Notes under the pieces: model-generated | The model's database searches: none | Seen by the model: the letters and a program-made list of their open reading frames with translations, nothing else | Told to the model about the DNA's origin: nothing | Made by a program: the position numbers and the translations under genes | Source: Actinomycetes bacterium | GTDB lineage: Bacteria > Actinomycetota > Acidimicrobiia > Acidimicrobiales > RAAP-2 | Reading direction: 5' to 3' | Length of the DNA stretch: 64,000 nucleotides | Assembly: GCA_021831035.1 (NCBI GenBank) | Contig: JAKBNL010000009.1 | Coordinates: 29,910-93,909 of the forward strand | In this document: piece after piece, positions 1 to 8,886 of the stretch | Layout of the letters: every line of letters starts with the position of its first letter | Position numbering within the stretch: position 1 is the stretch's first letter

Positions 1-945
1 CTGCGGCGCTACACGATCACCGCCGCCGGCGACCTCGAGGGGCGCAGCGTGCCCCGCCTGGCCGACGGGGAGCCCTTCGCGACCCCGCCCCACCTCCACG
101 GGGCGCTCGTGCGCCTCGCCGAGGTTCGAGGGCGTCGGGTCCAGCCCGCGCGCGACGACAAGGTCGTGCTCGAGTGGAACGCCTACCTCGCCCAGGCCCT
201 CCTCGCGGCCGGGGCCGAGCCGTACCTCTCGCGCGCCCTCGACCTCCTCGAGGGCCTCGCGGCGACCCACCGCGAGGGGGCTCGGTGGTGGCGGACCCAG
301 CACCGGCGCGTCGCGGCGACGGCCGGGGACCTGGCGGCGCTCGCCGACGCCCACCTCGACGCCTTCGTCGCGACCGGGAACGACCGGTGGCGCGACGGGG
401 CGCGCGCGCTGTGCGAGACGCTTCTCGATCGTCACTGGGAGGGGCCGCGGCCGAGCGCGCTCGCGCCCGACGTGGGCGCGGGCGTCGCCACCCCCGACCG
501 CGAGACCCTCGACCTGGTGACCCGGCCAAAGGACGTCCTCGACGGGTCCACCCCCTCGGCCCACGCGCTGGCCACGAGGGCCCTGGCGCGACTGGCCCTC
601 GTCGACGCCGACCCCGACCGTCTCGCCGTCGCCCAGCGCCTGGTGGCGCTGGGCGCGGCGCTCTTCGAGCATCCCCTGGCCGTGCCCGACCTCATCGAGG
701 CGGCCGGCTTCGCCCTCCAGGGCGTCGAGGTGGCCCTGCCCGGCGCCGAGGGACCCCTCGCCCGTCACCTACGATCGAGGGTCGTGCCGCGAACCGTCGT
801 CATCACCGGCGAGGGCGGATCGCCCCTGCTCGCCGGGCGTCGCGCCGGTCGGGCGTACGTCTGTCGCGCCGGTGTGTGCACCGCCCCCGTCGACGACCCG
901 GCCGCCCTGGACGCCGCCCTGGCCGAGGCGCTGGCGTGGCGCTGA
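1..945 (+). CDS. DUF255/YyaL-family thioredoxin-domain protein, C-terminal part (5' end outside window)
   Basis: The frame is open from base 1 and stops at 943-945, so the gene begins upstream of the window and only its C-terminal third or so (314 codons) is seen. The family has an N-terminal thioredoxin-like domain, not visible here, followed by an alpha/alpha-barrel resembling glycosidases. The visible part carries the barrel signature (RDDKVVLEWNAYLAQALL) and the usual C-terminal YVCRAGVCTAPV segment with two cysteines. Its biochemical role is not established; family names (YyaL, spermatogenesis-associated protein 20 homologue) come from similarity only. The stop overlaps the GTG start of the next gene, so the two are probably co-transcribed. 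Confidence 0.85.
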   Translation: MRRYTITAAGDLEGRSVPRLADGEPFATPPHLHGALVRLAEVRGRRVQPARDDKVVLEWNAYLAQALLAAGAEPYLSRALDLLEGLAATHREGARWWRTQHRRVAATAGDLAALADAHLDAFVATGNDRWRDGARALCETLLDRHWEGPRPSALAPDVGAGVATPDRETLDLVTRPKDVLDGSTPSAHALATRALARLALVDADPDRLAVAQRLVALGAALFEHPLAVPDLIEAAGFALQGVEVALPGAEGPLARHLRSRVVPRTVVITGEGGSPLLAGRRAGRAYVCRAGVCTAPVDDPAALDAALAEALAWR

Positions 946-1655
946 TCACCCGGGACCCGGCGGTGCGCGCCACGCGCCACCTCATCACCCACCTGCCCCA
1001 GCGCGACGCGGTGACCCTCGTGGGGGGCTCGACGGTCTACGGCCTCGTGCTGGGCTCGACCAACGAGTCGACCACCGTCATCGACCTCTCGAGCCAGGCC
1101 CTGGTGCGCTGGCGCGTCCCCTGGCCCGCGGGCGAGGAGACCGACCTCGCCCTGTTCGACGTGGTCGAAGCGGTCCTCGCCGAGGACCTCGAGCGCGACG
1201 ACCTCGCCCAGCCCGAGTGCGTCACGCTCGCCGAACTCCCCCGACGTCTGGGCACGTACCGGGGCCGTCGGGTACGCGTGTGGCTCGAGCGGCTGGTCAC
1301 CCCCGCCGACGGACCGCTGTTCGGCTTCCGCGGACCGAGCGCGCCCTACTGGGAGTTCCGCGGCGAGCGGCCGAGCGTCGCCCTGGTCGCCCCCGACCGC
1401 GGCCCCCAGCTGCTGCGCCGCCCCGACGACGGCTCGACCTGGGTGCGCTTCGGCTGGTTCGGCGACGACATCTGGCTGCTGTGCGAGGACGCCCACGCGA
1501 TCCGCACCATCGAGTCCACCCGGCGCACCACGCTCTCGGGCAAGGAGCTCGCAACGGCCCTGGGCTTTCGCCCGACCTACGTGCTCACGACGTTGTCGGC
1601 CCCGGTCGAGGGCCACTGCTACAAGAGCTGCACGGGGCTCTTGCCCCGGGGGTGA
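936..1655 (+). CDS. Hypothetical protein, 239 aa
   Basis: I chose the GTG at 936, which overlaps the end of the upstream DUF255 gene by 10 nt. The open frame reaches much further left, but that part translates to Arg/Pro-rich shadow sequence, while residues from VALITRDPAV onward look like a normal globular protein (hydrophobic strands, many Trp in the C-terminal half such as WVRFGWFGDDIWLLCEDAH). No transmembrane segment, signal peptide or recognised motif is visible. Tight coupling to the DUF255 gene suggests a shared process. The product is not recognised. Confidence 0.6.
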   Translation: MALITRDPAVRATRHLITHLPQRDAVTLVGGSTVYGLVLGSTNESTTVIDLSSQALVRWRVPWPAGEETDLALFDVVEAVLAEDLERDDLAQPECVTLAELPRRLGTYRGRRVRVWLERLVTPADGPLFGFRGPSAPYWEFRGERPSVALVAPDRGPQLLRRPDDGSTWVRFGWFGDDIWLLCEDAHAIRTIESTRRTTLSGKELATALGFRPTYVLTTLSAPVEGHCYKSCTGLLPRG

Positions 1656-1656
1656 G

Positions 1657-2322
1657 CTAGCGGGGCAGCTTGCCCGAGGCGAGCGCCTCGGCCATGGCCC
1701 AGCCGAAGACCACCAGTCGCTGGCCCGAGGCCGGGTCGACCCCCGAGAACAGGGCGTCCACACCGTCGGGCACCGGCCCCTTGGCCGCCACGTAGTCGAG
1801 CCCACCGACGGGCCCGGGGGCCGTGGTCATCACGAAGGTCTTGTCGTCGATCGCCTTCTCCGCGCCGAAGCGCTTGGCCAGACGGCGCCCCCACGCCCGA
1901 TCCTCGCCGGTCGGGCGGTACCCGACCCGCGGTACGACGTCCTCGAGGCCCAAGAAGGCGCGGTACCCGTCGGGGGAGGTCAGCCGGGTCCCGAGCAACA
2001 CGTCCTCGTCGGGGAAGGCCAGCAGCGCCCGGCGGAACTGGTCGTGCAGGATGGCCCGCAGGGTCTGGTCGGACTTGGCGTTGCGATCGACGAGCAGCAG
2101 TCCCACCAGGAGTGACGGCGTGCCGCCGATGCGCTCGAGTGAGCAGAAGGAGTAGCCCCGCAGCCGCGAGCCCTCTTTGGCGTAGGTCACGAGCACCCAC
2201 TCCTCGCGTTGCTTGGAGAGGAACCCGATGTCGAAGTTGGGCTCCCGATCGACGCAGAGGTCGGCCATCTCGGCCAGCTCGGCGTCGCTCAGGGCCGTGG
2301 TGTCCTTGGTCGTCACCGTCAT
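1657..2322 (-). CDS. Hypothetical protein, about 221 aa, GNAT-like in feel
   Basis: Convergent with the preceding gene, with only one base between the stops. Three ATGs at 2337, 2328 and 2322 are in frame. I favour 2322 because GGGGGT lies 8 nt upstream; sequence before 2337 is Arg/Pro-rich and looks untranslated. The protein contains an alternating strand/helix pattern (EEWVLVTYAK, TPSLLVGLLLVDRN, LRAILHDQFRRALLAFPDEDVLL) that resembles an acetyltransferase-type fold, but I see no clear acetyl-CoA loop (Q/R-x-x-G-x-G/A). Product unknown; the GNAT idea is inference. Confidence 0.6.
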   Translation of the reverse strand: MTVTTKDTTALSDAELAEMADLCVDREPNFDIGFLSKQREEWVLVTYAKEGSRLRGYSFCSLERIGGTPSLLVGLLLVDRNAKSDQTLRAILHDQFRRALLAFPDEDVLLGTRLTSPDGYRAFLGLEDVVPRVGYRPTGEDRAWGRRLAKRFGAEKAIDDKTFVMTTAPGPVGGLDYVAAKGPVPDGVDALFSGVDPASGQRLVVFGWAMAEALASGKLPR

Positions 2323-2467
2323 CGCCATGACCCCCATTCTACGGGAGGGCGGTGACCCGGGCCCCGAGAGGTCCCCCGGCCGGGCGTCCGCTGGCGATTC
2401 ACCGGACCGCGCCCGATCGGCGCCGTCGTTGGGTACGCTCGGCCGACGGGGCGAGTGGGGGTGGGAC

Positions 2468-3298
2468 GTGCGCGGACGCCTAAGGACGACGTCGCTGGCC
2501 GCGGCCCTCGTCGTGGCGCTCGGCGCCCTCGGTGCCACGGGGGCCGCCGGCGCGGGCCTGGTGCCGCCGCGCAACCCGGCCCGCGACGTGCCCGCCGATC
2601 CGGCGTACTCGGTCGCCTCGGGCGTGTCCTACACCGTGGGCGGAGCCCTGCCGCCGTGCTGGACCTGGCGGGGCTCGACCCTCGCCCTCGCCACCACGGC
2701 GAGCGCCTGCGAGAGCGCCGAGGTCGCCGCGACCGACCACGCCCACGCCCTCGAGCACCTCGCGCCGCTGCGCCTGCCGCGCAACTGGACCACCCTCAGC
2801 GTCGCCGAGCAGCTCTTCGTGCTGGCCGATGTCGAGCGCGTGAGTCGCGGCGAGGCGCCGATCCTCGGGCTCTCGGGCTCGCTCGACGCCCAGGCGCAGG
2901 CCGGAGCCGCCCACGACGCCGACCCGACGCTGATGGCCCCGGTCGCCGGCGCCACCGGCGCCTACGTGTCGAACTGGGCCGGTGGGGACAACGCGCTCGA
3001 CGCCAACTACAGCTGGATGTACCTCGACGGCTGGGCGGGGGCGGCCACGACGAACGCCGACTGCACCGCGACGGGCGCCCCGGGGTGCTGGGGCCACCGC
3101 GACAACATCCTCGTCGATGCGGCGCGCGAGCCCTGCCTCCAGGGGGGCTGCGCCTACGTGATGGGCGCGGGCTACGTCGCGGGCGGTGCGGGCGGCGGCT
3201 ACGGCTCGTTCAGCGAGCTGATCGTCCAGGTCGCCGGCGCCCGACCCGCCCTGCTCTACACGTGGCGCCAGGCCCTGGCGGCCGGCGCGCGGCCCTGA
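2468..3298 (+). CDS. Secreted protein of unknown function, CAP/SCP-like layout
   Basis: GTG start at 2468 gives a typical Sec signal peptide: a basic start (VRGRLR), a hydrophobic core rich in Ala/Leu/Val to about residue 27, then AGA as a plausible cleavage site. The mature part of about 245 residues has six to eight cysteines (for example PCWTW, DCTATGAPGCWGHRDN, EPCLQGGCAYV), suggesting disulphides outside the cell. The WGHRDNIL segment and the overall layout resemble CAP/SCP secreted proteins, where an H-R-x-N motif follows the cavity, but the fit is partial. A -10-like TACGCT lies at 2434-2439. It converges with dnaE; the stop codons are adjacent. Confidence 0.7.
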   Translation: MRGRLRTTSLAAALVVALGALGATGAAGAGLVPPRNPARDVPADPAYSVASGVSYTVGGALPPCWTWRGSTLALATTASACESAEVAATDHAHALEHLAPLRLPRNWTTLSVAEQLFVLADVERVSRGEAPILGLSGSLDAQAQAGAAHDADPTLMAPVAGATGAYVSNWAGGDNALDANYSWMYLDGWAGAATTNADCTATGAPGCWGHRDNILVDAAREPCLQGGCAYVMGAGYVAGGAGGGYGSFSELIVQVAGARPALLYTWRQALAAGARP

Positions 3299-6200
3299 CT
3301 AGGCCGAGATGACCCGCCGACCGAACTCGCTGCGCAGTTCGGCCACCACCCCGGGGATGTCGACGGTGAAGTCGGGTCCGAGGCGGAACACCTTCCCGGC
3401 GGCGCCGGTGTCGACCACGACGGGGCTCGGGCCCGGGTAGCGCGCGAGGATCTCGCGCAGGGTGGCGATCGAGCGGGCCGTGAGGTCCTCGGGCCGCAGC
3501 GACAGGCGCAGCTCGTCCGCCCCCGACGGCCGGGCGAAGGCCTCCACGTCGACGGCGCTGAAGCGCAGGTCCTCGTCGCCCTCGTTGGGTCGCACCCTCA
3601 CCAGCACCACGTTGTCCTTCACGAGGAAGCCGCTGAAGCGCTCGAACGTCGCCGCCGAGAAGTTCACCTCGAGCGAGCCCCCGAGGTCCTCGACCACCAC
3701 CCGCGCGTAGGTGCGCCCCGCCTTGGTCTGGCGGAGCTGGACCTCGCTCAGCAGCCCGCCCACGGTGACGGGCCGCCCGGTGCGGGCGATCTCCTCGGCC
3801 CGTTCACGGATCTCGCTCAACGAACCGTCGGTGCGCTGGGTCAGCACGGCCTGGATCCCGTAGAGCGGATGGTCCGAGACGTAGGTGCCGAGCATCTCCC
3901 GCTCGAAGTCGAGCTTGACGGCCGTGTCGAACTCCTCGGTCGGGATCGGCACCTCGGTCCCCTCCCAGTCGTCGCCGCTCTCGCCCCCGAGCGCGGCGAA
4001 CAAGGTGGAGATCCCGAGCGACAGGTCCTTGCGCCGCGCGAGGGTCAGGTCCACGATCTCGTCGATGGCGAGCAGCAGACCCCGGCGGCTCACCCCGAAG
4101 GAGTCGAACGCCCCGGCCTTGACGAGGGACTCGAGGGTGCGCCGGTTCAACACCACCGGGTCGACCCGGCGCACGAAGTCGTAGACCGAGGTGAAGGGCC
4201 CGCGGGCCTCGCGCTCCTGGACGATCCGCTCCACGAGGGCATCGCCGACGTTGCGCACCGCGGCCATCCCGAACAGGATCGTCCGGTCCTCGCTCGGTGA
4301 GGGCGTGTAGTCGGCGAAGGAGGCGTTGACGTCGGGCACGCCGACCGTGATCCCCATCTGGCGGGCCTCGTTGAGGTACAGCGCGGACTTGTCCTTGTCC
4401 TCGCGGAACGAGGTCAACAGCGCGGCCATGTACTCGACCGGGTAGTGGGCCTTCAGCCAGGCGTTCTGGTAGCCCACCAGTGCGTAGCCGTAGGCGTGGC
4501 TCTTGTTGAAGGCGTAGTCGGCGAAGGGCTCGATCTTGTCGAAGATGGCCTTGCCCAACGCCTCGCCGTACCCCTGGCGCTCGGCGCCCGCTTCGAACTT
4601 GGCCCGCTGGGCCTGGATCATCTCCTTGATCTTCTTCGAGCAGGCCTTGCGCAGGTCGTCGGCCTCGGTCATGGAGAAGCCGGCCACCATCGTGGCGACG
4701 CGCATGATGTCCTCTTGGTAGATCATGAGCCCGAAGGTCTCGCCGAGGATCGCCTCGAGGTCCGGGTGGTCGTAGGTGACCGGCTGACGACCGTTCTTGC
4801 GGTCGGCGTAGTCGTTGTGGACGTTCTCACTCAAGGGGCCGGGCCGGTAGAGCGCGTTCAGGGCGGCGATGTCGTCGAAGGACGTCGGCGCGAGCCGGCG
4901 CATGAGCTGACGCATCTTGTCGCCCTCGAGCTGGAAGATGCCGATCGAGTTCCCCTGGCGCAGCATCTCGAAGACGGCCGGGTCGTCCAGCGCCACCCGG
5001 TCGATGTCGACCCGCTCGCCGTGGCGACGCTCGATGTGGTCGAGCGTGCGCTCGATGATCGCCAGGTTGCGCAGCCCGAGGAAGTCCATCTTCAACAGAC
5101 CGAGCTTCTCGATGGCGGTCGCCTCGTACTGCGTGACGATGGGCGCGTCGTCGCCGGTGCCGTTGGGGCCGCTCTTGCGCTGAACCGGCACGTAGGCGAG
5201 AACCGGCTCCTTCGTGATGACGACCGCCGCCGCGTGGATCCCGTCCTGGCGTCGCTTGTCGACGAAGCCCTTGGCCACGTCGACCACGTGGCGGACCTCG
5301 GGGTCGCTCCCGTAGAGGGCGCGCAGCTCGGACGCCTCGGCGAACCGGCCCTCGTAGCCCGTGGTGGGGGTGAAGCACGCCTCGAGGGGCAGGTCCTGGC
5401 CCATGACGAGCGGGGGCATGGCCTTGGCGATCTTGTCCCCGAGCTGGGGCGGGTAGCCGAGCACCCGCGCGGCGTCGCGCACCGCGGCGCGCGCCTTGAT
5501 CGTCGAGAAGGTGATGATCTGGGCGACGTGGTCGGTGCCGTAGCGCTCGGCGGCGTAGCGGATCATGTCCCCGCGGAAGCGCTCGTCGAAGTCCATGTCG
5601 ATGTCGGGCATCTGCTTGCGCCCGGGGTTCAAGAACCGCTCGAAGATCAGCCCGTTGGCGATGGGGTCGATGTCGACGATGCGCAGGCAGTACGCGACGC
5701 AGCACCCCGCCGCCGAGCCCCGGCCCGGGCCGACGCGGATCCGGCTCTCGCGGGCGTGGCGGATCAGGTCCCAGACGACGAGGAAGTAGTCGGCGAATCC
5801 CATCTCACCGATCACCGAGAGCTCGTAGTCCAGGCGTTCGCGCACCGCGTCGGAGAGGTCGTGGCCGTAGCGCTCGCGGGCTCCCTCGTAGGTGAGATCG
5901 CGCAGGTAGCGCGCGGCGCCCTCTTTGTGCGAGAGGTCGAGATAGCCCGCGGGCAGCGAGAACTCCGGCAGCGCGTCGTTGTCGAAGTCGATCGTGACCT
6001 CGGCTCGCTCGGCGACGAGCAGGGTGTTGTCGCAGGCCTCGGGCAGGTCGCGGAAGAGGTGGCGCATCTCGGCCGCGGTCTTGAGGTAGTGCTGGTCGCT
6101 CTGGAATCGGAAGCGATCCGGGTCCGAGACCCGCGCGCCCGTGCCGATGCACAACAGCGCGTCGTGCATCTCGGCGTCGCCCGGGCGGACGTAGTGGAGG

Positions 6201-6859
6201 TCGTTCGTGGCGAGCAGCGGCGCCCCCAGGTCGCGCGCGAGCGCGACGAGCCGCGGGTTGGTGCGGCGCTGCTCGGGCTGTCCGTGGTCCTGGAGCTCGA
6301 TGAAGAAGTTCTCCCGGCCGAAGATCTCCTGGAGCCGCCCCCCGAGCTCGCGGGCCCGCTCGTCGTCGTCGCGCAGCAGGGCCTGCAGGACCACGCCGCC
6401 CAGACAGCCCGAGGTCGCCACCAGCCCCCCGGCGTGGCGCTCGAGCAGCTCCCAGTCGACGCGGGGCTTGTAGTAGTAGCCCTCGAGGAAGGCCAGCGAC
6501 GAGAGCTCGCGCATGTTGGCGTAGCCCTCGTTGGTCACGGCGAGGAGCGTCAGGTGGTGGTAGAGCTTCTGGCCGCCCTCGGTTTCGCCGCCGGTGTCGT
6601 CGATGCGCCCGCGTCGCGCCGGCCGGTCGAAGCGGCTCGTGGCCGACATGTACGCCTCGAGCCCGAGCACCGGCGTGATCCCGTGCTTGCGGCACGTCTG
6701 GTAGAAGTCGATGACGCCGTAGAGGTTGCCGTGGTCGGTGATCGCGAGCGCGCGCTGGCCGTCGGCCTTGGCCGCGAGCACGAGGTCCTCGATGCGCGCC
6801 GCACCGTCGAGCATCGAGTACTCGGTGTGGTTGTGCAGGTGGACGAACCCGTCGGACAC
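3299..6859 (-). CDS. dnaE: DNA polymerase III subunit alpha (replicative polymerase)
   Basis: 1186 aa, the usual length of DnaE1. This is the catalytic subunit of the replisome. Order of domains: N-terminal PHP domain (HLHNHTEYSMLDG from residue 7, metal-binding histidines kept), palm with the catalytic aspartates in PDIDMDF near residues 416-422, thumb and fingers, a helix-hairpin-helix region, and a C-terminal OB-fold (around 1010-1080, VTVGGLL and FSAATFERF). The GTG at 6859 has a strong ribosome site GGAGAGGAGG at 6866-6875. It is the intact DnaE1 type rather than the DnaE2 mutasome form, since the PHP metal ligands are present and the protein is full length. Confidence 0.97.
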   Translation of the reverse strand: MSDGFVHLHNHTEYSMLDGAARIEDLVLAAKADGQRALAITDHGNLYGVIDFYQTCRKHGITPVLGLEAYMSATSRFDRPARRGRIDDTGGETEGGQKLYHHLTLLAVTNEGYANMRELSSLAFLEGYYYKPRVDWELLERHAGGLVATSGCLGGVVLQALLRDDDERARELGGRLQEIFGRENFFIELQDHGQPEQRRTNPRLVALARDLGAPLLATNDLHYVRPGDAEMHDALLCIGTGARVSDPDRFRFQSDQHYLKTAAEMRHLFRDLPEACDNTLLVAERAEVTIDFDNDALPEFSLPAGYLDLSHKEGAARYLRDLTYEGARERYGHDLSDAVRERLDYELSVIGEMGFADYFLVVWDLIRHARESRIRVGPGRGSAAGCCVAYCLRIVDIDPIANGLIFERFLNPGRKQMPDIDMDFDERFRGDMIRYAAERYGTDHVAQIITFSTIKARAAVRDAARVLGYPPQLGDKIAKAMPPLVMGQDLPLEACFTPTTGYEGRFAEASELRALYGSDPEVRHVVDVAKGFVDKRRQDGIHAAAVVITKEPVLAYVPVQRKSGPNGTGDDAPIVTQYEATAIEKLGLLKMDFLGLRNLAIIERTLDHIERRHGERVDIDRVALDDPAVFEMLRQGNSIGIFQLEGDKMRQLMRRLAPTSFDDIAALNALYRPGPLSENVHNDYADRKNGRQPVTYDHPDLEAILGETFGLMIYQEDIMRVATMVAGFSMTEADDLRKACSKKIKEMIQAQRAKFEAGAERQGYGEALGKAIFDKIEPFADYAFNKSHAYGYALVGYQNAWLKAHYPVEYMAALLTSFREDKDKSALYLNEARQMGITVGVPDVNASFADYTPSPSEDRTILFGMAAVRNVGDALVERIVQEREARGPFTSVYDFVRRVDPVVLNRRTLESLVKAGAFDSFGVSRRGLLLAIDEIVDLTLARRKDLSLGISTLFAALGGESGDDWEGTEVPIPTEEFDTAVKLDFEREMLGTYVSDHPLYGIQAVLTQRTDGSLSEIRERAEEIARTGRPVTVGGLLSEVQLRQTKAGRTYARVVVEDLGGSLEVNFSAATFERFSGFLVKDNVVLVRVRPNEGDEDLRFSAVDVEAFARPSGADELRLSLRPEDLTARSIATLREILARYPGPSPVVVDTGAAGKVFRLGPDFTVDIPGVVAELRSEFGRRVISA

Positions 6860-6914
6860 CGGCGACCTCCTCTCCTGCGCAAACTACACCGATGAGATTT
6901 CGAAGGTTAGCCCC

Positions 6915-7412
6915 CTAGAGGTAGGTCCCCGCGCGGGCGTCGGAGCCCGGCGGGAGGGAGCGGTCGCGCATCTTCTCCAACTGGGCCGCGGCGGCCGCCT
7001 GCTGGGCGAAGAGGGAGGCCTGGATCCCGTGGAAGAGACCCTCGAGCCACCCCACCAGCTGGGCCTGGGCCACGCGCAGCTCGGACTCCGAGGGGACGGC
7101 GGCGGCGAAGGGCAGGGTCATGCGCGCGAGCTCGCTGCGCAGGTCGGGCGAGAGCGCCTCGGAGAGCTCGTCGACCGAGGTCTGGTAGATCTCGCGCAGC
7201 CGGGTCCGTCCGGCCTCGTCGAGGGGGGCGGCGCGGGCCTCGTCGAGGAGGGTCTTGACCATCGAACCGATGCGCATCACCTTGGCGGGCTGGCTGATGT
7301 AGTCGGTGGCCTCCCCCTCCTCGGGGGTCCCGGGCTCCTCGCCGGGGGCCAGGACCGCGTCGGGTCCGACCGGCTCGCTCGTGGTGGTCTGGGGGGTTGG
7401 GGCGTCGCTCAC
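6915..7412 (-). CDS. bpa: Bacterial proteasome activator Bpa
   Basis: About 165 aa. Matches the actinobacterial Bpa/PafE family (Mycobacterium Rv3780), a ring-forming ATP-independent activator that docks on the 20S proteasome and feeds it unfolded proteins. Diagnostic segments: QPAKVMRIG, RAAPLDEAGR, LTLPF-like MTLPFAAAVPSE and AQAQLVGWLEGLFHGIQ. The last residues are GTYL, corresponding to the GQYL proteasome-docking tail with penultimate Tyr. I chose the GTG at 7412; a GTG at 7448 would add 12 residues, but at 7412 a CACACT hexamer sits 6 nt upstream, close to the leaderless pattern used nearby. Proteasome genes themselves are not in this window. Confidence 0.88.
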   Translation of the reverse strand: MSDAPTPQTTTSEPVGPDAVLAPGEEPGTPEEGEATDYISQPAKVMRIGSMVKTLLDEARAAPLDEAGRTRLREIYQTSVDELSEALSPDLRSELARMTLPFAAAVPSESELRVAQAQLVGWLEGLFHGIQASLFAQQAAAAAQLEKMRDRSLPPGSDARAGTYL

Positions 7413-7471
7413 CGGGCCAGTGTGCCAGAGTTCGGGACCTTCGGACACCCCCGGTCCCGTGGGGGCCCCGG

Positions 7472-7477
7472 TAGCAT
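7472..7477 (+). promoter_or_regulatory. Leaderless -10 for rrf2 gene
   Basis: TAGCAT followed by 6 nt and the GTG at 7484. No Shine-Dalgarno lies between. Confidence 0.55.
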
Positions 7478-7483
7478 GGGGCC

Positions 7484-7930
7484 GTGAGGGTCTCCACCCG
7501 CGGCGACTACGCCAGTCGGGCCCTATTGAGCCTGGCCCTGCGCGACGACGGCTCGCCCACCTCGGTCCGGGACCTCGCCGAGCGCACCGGGCTGCCCCAG
7601 CCCTACCTCGAGCAGATCCTGCTCAGCCTGAAGGGCGCCGGACTGGTGCGCTCCAAGCGCGGCGTGGGCGGGGGCTACGTGCTCGCGCGCCCGGCGCACG
7701 CGGTCACCCTGGCCGAGATCGTCGCGGCCGTCGACGGGCCGATCAACGCCGGCGACTTCGGCGAGCCCCACCGCAACGGGGCCTGCGACCACGAGGGCCA
7801 GTGCGTCCTGCTCGAGGTCTGGGCCGACGTCGGCAGCCACATGCGCGAGCACCTCGCGAGCTACACCCTGGCCGACATGGTTGACCAGGCCCGGGGCGCC
7901 CGGCCCGTGGCGCGCACCCACAGCGCCTGA
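7484..7930 (+). CDS. Rrf2-family transcriptional regulator
   Basis: 148 aa. N-terminal winged helix with the classic Rrf2 pattern MRVSTRGDYASRALL, a recognition segment LPQPYLEQILLSLKGAGLVRSKRGVGGGY and a C-terminal dimerisation helix. Rrf2 proteins such as IscR, NsrR and RsrR often hold an Fe-S cluster on three cysteines. Here only two appear in the ligand region (GACDHEGQC), so cluster binding is uncertain; an N-terminal or non-Cys ligand would be needed. It lies alone between the divergent bpa gene and a sigma factor on the same strand. Start GTG at 7484 is supported by TAGCAT 6 nt upstream. Confidence 0.9.
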   Translation: MRVSTRGDYASRALLSLALRDDGSPTSVRDLAERTGLPQPYLEQILLSLKGAGLVRSKRGVGGGYVLARPAHAVTLAEIVAAVDGPINAGDFGEPHRNGACDHEGQCVLLEVWADVGSHMREHLASYTLADMVDQARGARPVARTHSA

Positions 7931-7957
7931 TCCTTGCGGCCGGGCCCGGGCCCGTGG

Positions 7958-7963
7958 TACATT
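7958..7963 (+). promoter_or_regulatory. Candidate -10 for the sigma factor gene
   Basis: TACATT within an AT-rich island (7958-7990) that stands out from the GC-rich surroundings. It leaves a leader of about 65 nt with two ribosome-site-like sequences, AGGAG at 7978 and AAGGAG at 8024. A TTGCGG at 7933-7938 is a weak -35 candidate with a 19-nt spacer. Confidence 0.45.
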
Positions 7964-8034
7964 ATTAATGCGCTCATAGGAGAAATATATCCGTGAGACG
8001 CGAGACTATTGGCCCCCTTAGACAAGGAGTCGCC

Positions 8035-8886
8035 GTGACCACCACCCCCCGCCGGTCGGCCGTGAACACCACCGACATGCTCGGCCTACTGATGCGCGAC
8101 CTCGATCGCTACCCCATGCCCAACTACGACGAGCAGGTCGAGCTGGCCAAGCGGGTCACCGCCGGCGACGAGGAGGCCAAGAAGCAGATGGTGGCGGCCA
8201 ACCTGCGCCTCGTCCTGCACTGGGCCCGCCGCTACCAGGACCGGGGCGTCGAGATGGTCGACCTCGTCCAAGAGGGCGTCTTCGGGCTGCTGCGCGCGGT
8301 CGAGAAGTTTGACTGGGAGCGCGGCTTCAAGTTCTCCACCTACGCGACCTGGTGGATCCGCCAGGCCCTCCAGCGCGCGGTCCAACAGCACGGGCGCACC
8401 ATCCGCATCCCCCTCGAGGTCGGCGAGCAGCTCCAGCGGCTCGAGGCGACCACGGCCGAGCTCACCTCGACCTTCGGGCGCCCGCCCACCGACGACGAGC
8501 TCACCGAGGCCACCGGCATGGCCAAGGCCGAGCGTGACAACCTAAAGGGCCTGGCCGGCGTCACCGCCAGCCTCGACCAGCCGGCCTCGGCCGACTCGGC
8601 CACGACCCTCGGCGACCTCGTCGCCCCGAGCCAGGACGACTGGGTCGGCGGCATCGAGACCGCGATGATCAACGACCAGATCCACGGGGCCCTCGACCAG
8701 CTGAGCGACCTGCAGCGCGAGGTGCTCACGCTGCGCTTCGGCCTCAACGGCGCCACGCCGCTCTCGCTGCAGGCGACGGCCGCCAAGATGGACATCGGGG
8801 TCCGCCGGGTGCGCCGCGCCGAGGACGAGGCCCTGGCCCTCCTGCGCCAGGACGCCTCGGTCGTGGCGGCCCACGAGGTCGCCTAG
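8035..8886 (+). CDS. Sigma-70 family RNA polymerase sigma factor (group 2-like)
   Basis: 283 aa. Conserved region 2 is clear: ANLRLVLHWARRYQDRG, MVDLVQEG, and the -10 reading helix FKFSTYATWWIRQALQRAV. Region 3 follows (RIPLEVGEQLQRLE) and region 4 ends the protein (LQREVLTLRFGLNG). Region 1.1 is absent, as in alternative group 2 factors. Region 4.2 is unusual: the normal recognition helix (ERIRQIE) reads MDIGVRRVRRAEDEALALL. I chose GTG 8035 because AAGGAG lies 5 nt before it; GTG 7993 with AGGAG 10 nt upstream would add 14 residues. It is probably not the main housekeeping factor, which is usually longer. Confidence 0.88.
   Translation: MTTTPRRSAVNTTDMLGLLMRDLDRYPMPNYDEQVELAKRVTAGDEEAKKQMVAANLRLVLHWARRYQDRGVEMVDLVQEGVFGLLRAVEKFDWERGFKFSTYATWWIRQALQRAVQQHGRTIRIPLEVGEQLQRLEATTAELTSTFGRPPTDDELTEATGMAKAERDNLKGLAGVTASLDQPASADSATTLGDLVAPSQDDWVGGIETAMINDQIHGALDQLSDLQREVLTLRFGLNGATPLSLQATAAKMDIGVRRVRRAEDEALALLRQDASVVAAHEVA

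Noticed and set aside
174..935. Left half of the long plus-strand frame ending at 1655
   Set aside because: Arg/Pro-rich shadow inside the DUF255 gene; the real protein starts at the GTG at 936.
4445..6895. 816-aa open frame on the plus strand opposite dnaE
   Set aside because: Antisense shadow of a conserved gene in GC-rich DNA; the translation is Val/Leu/Gly/Glu-rich repeats without domain features.
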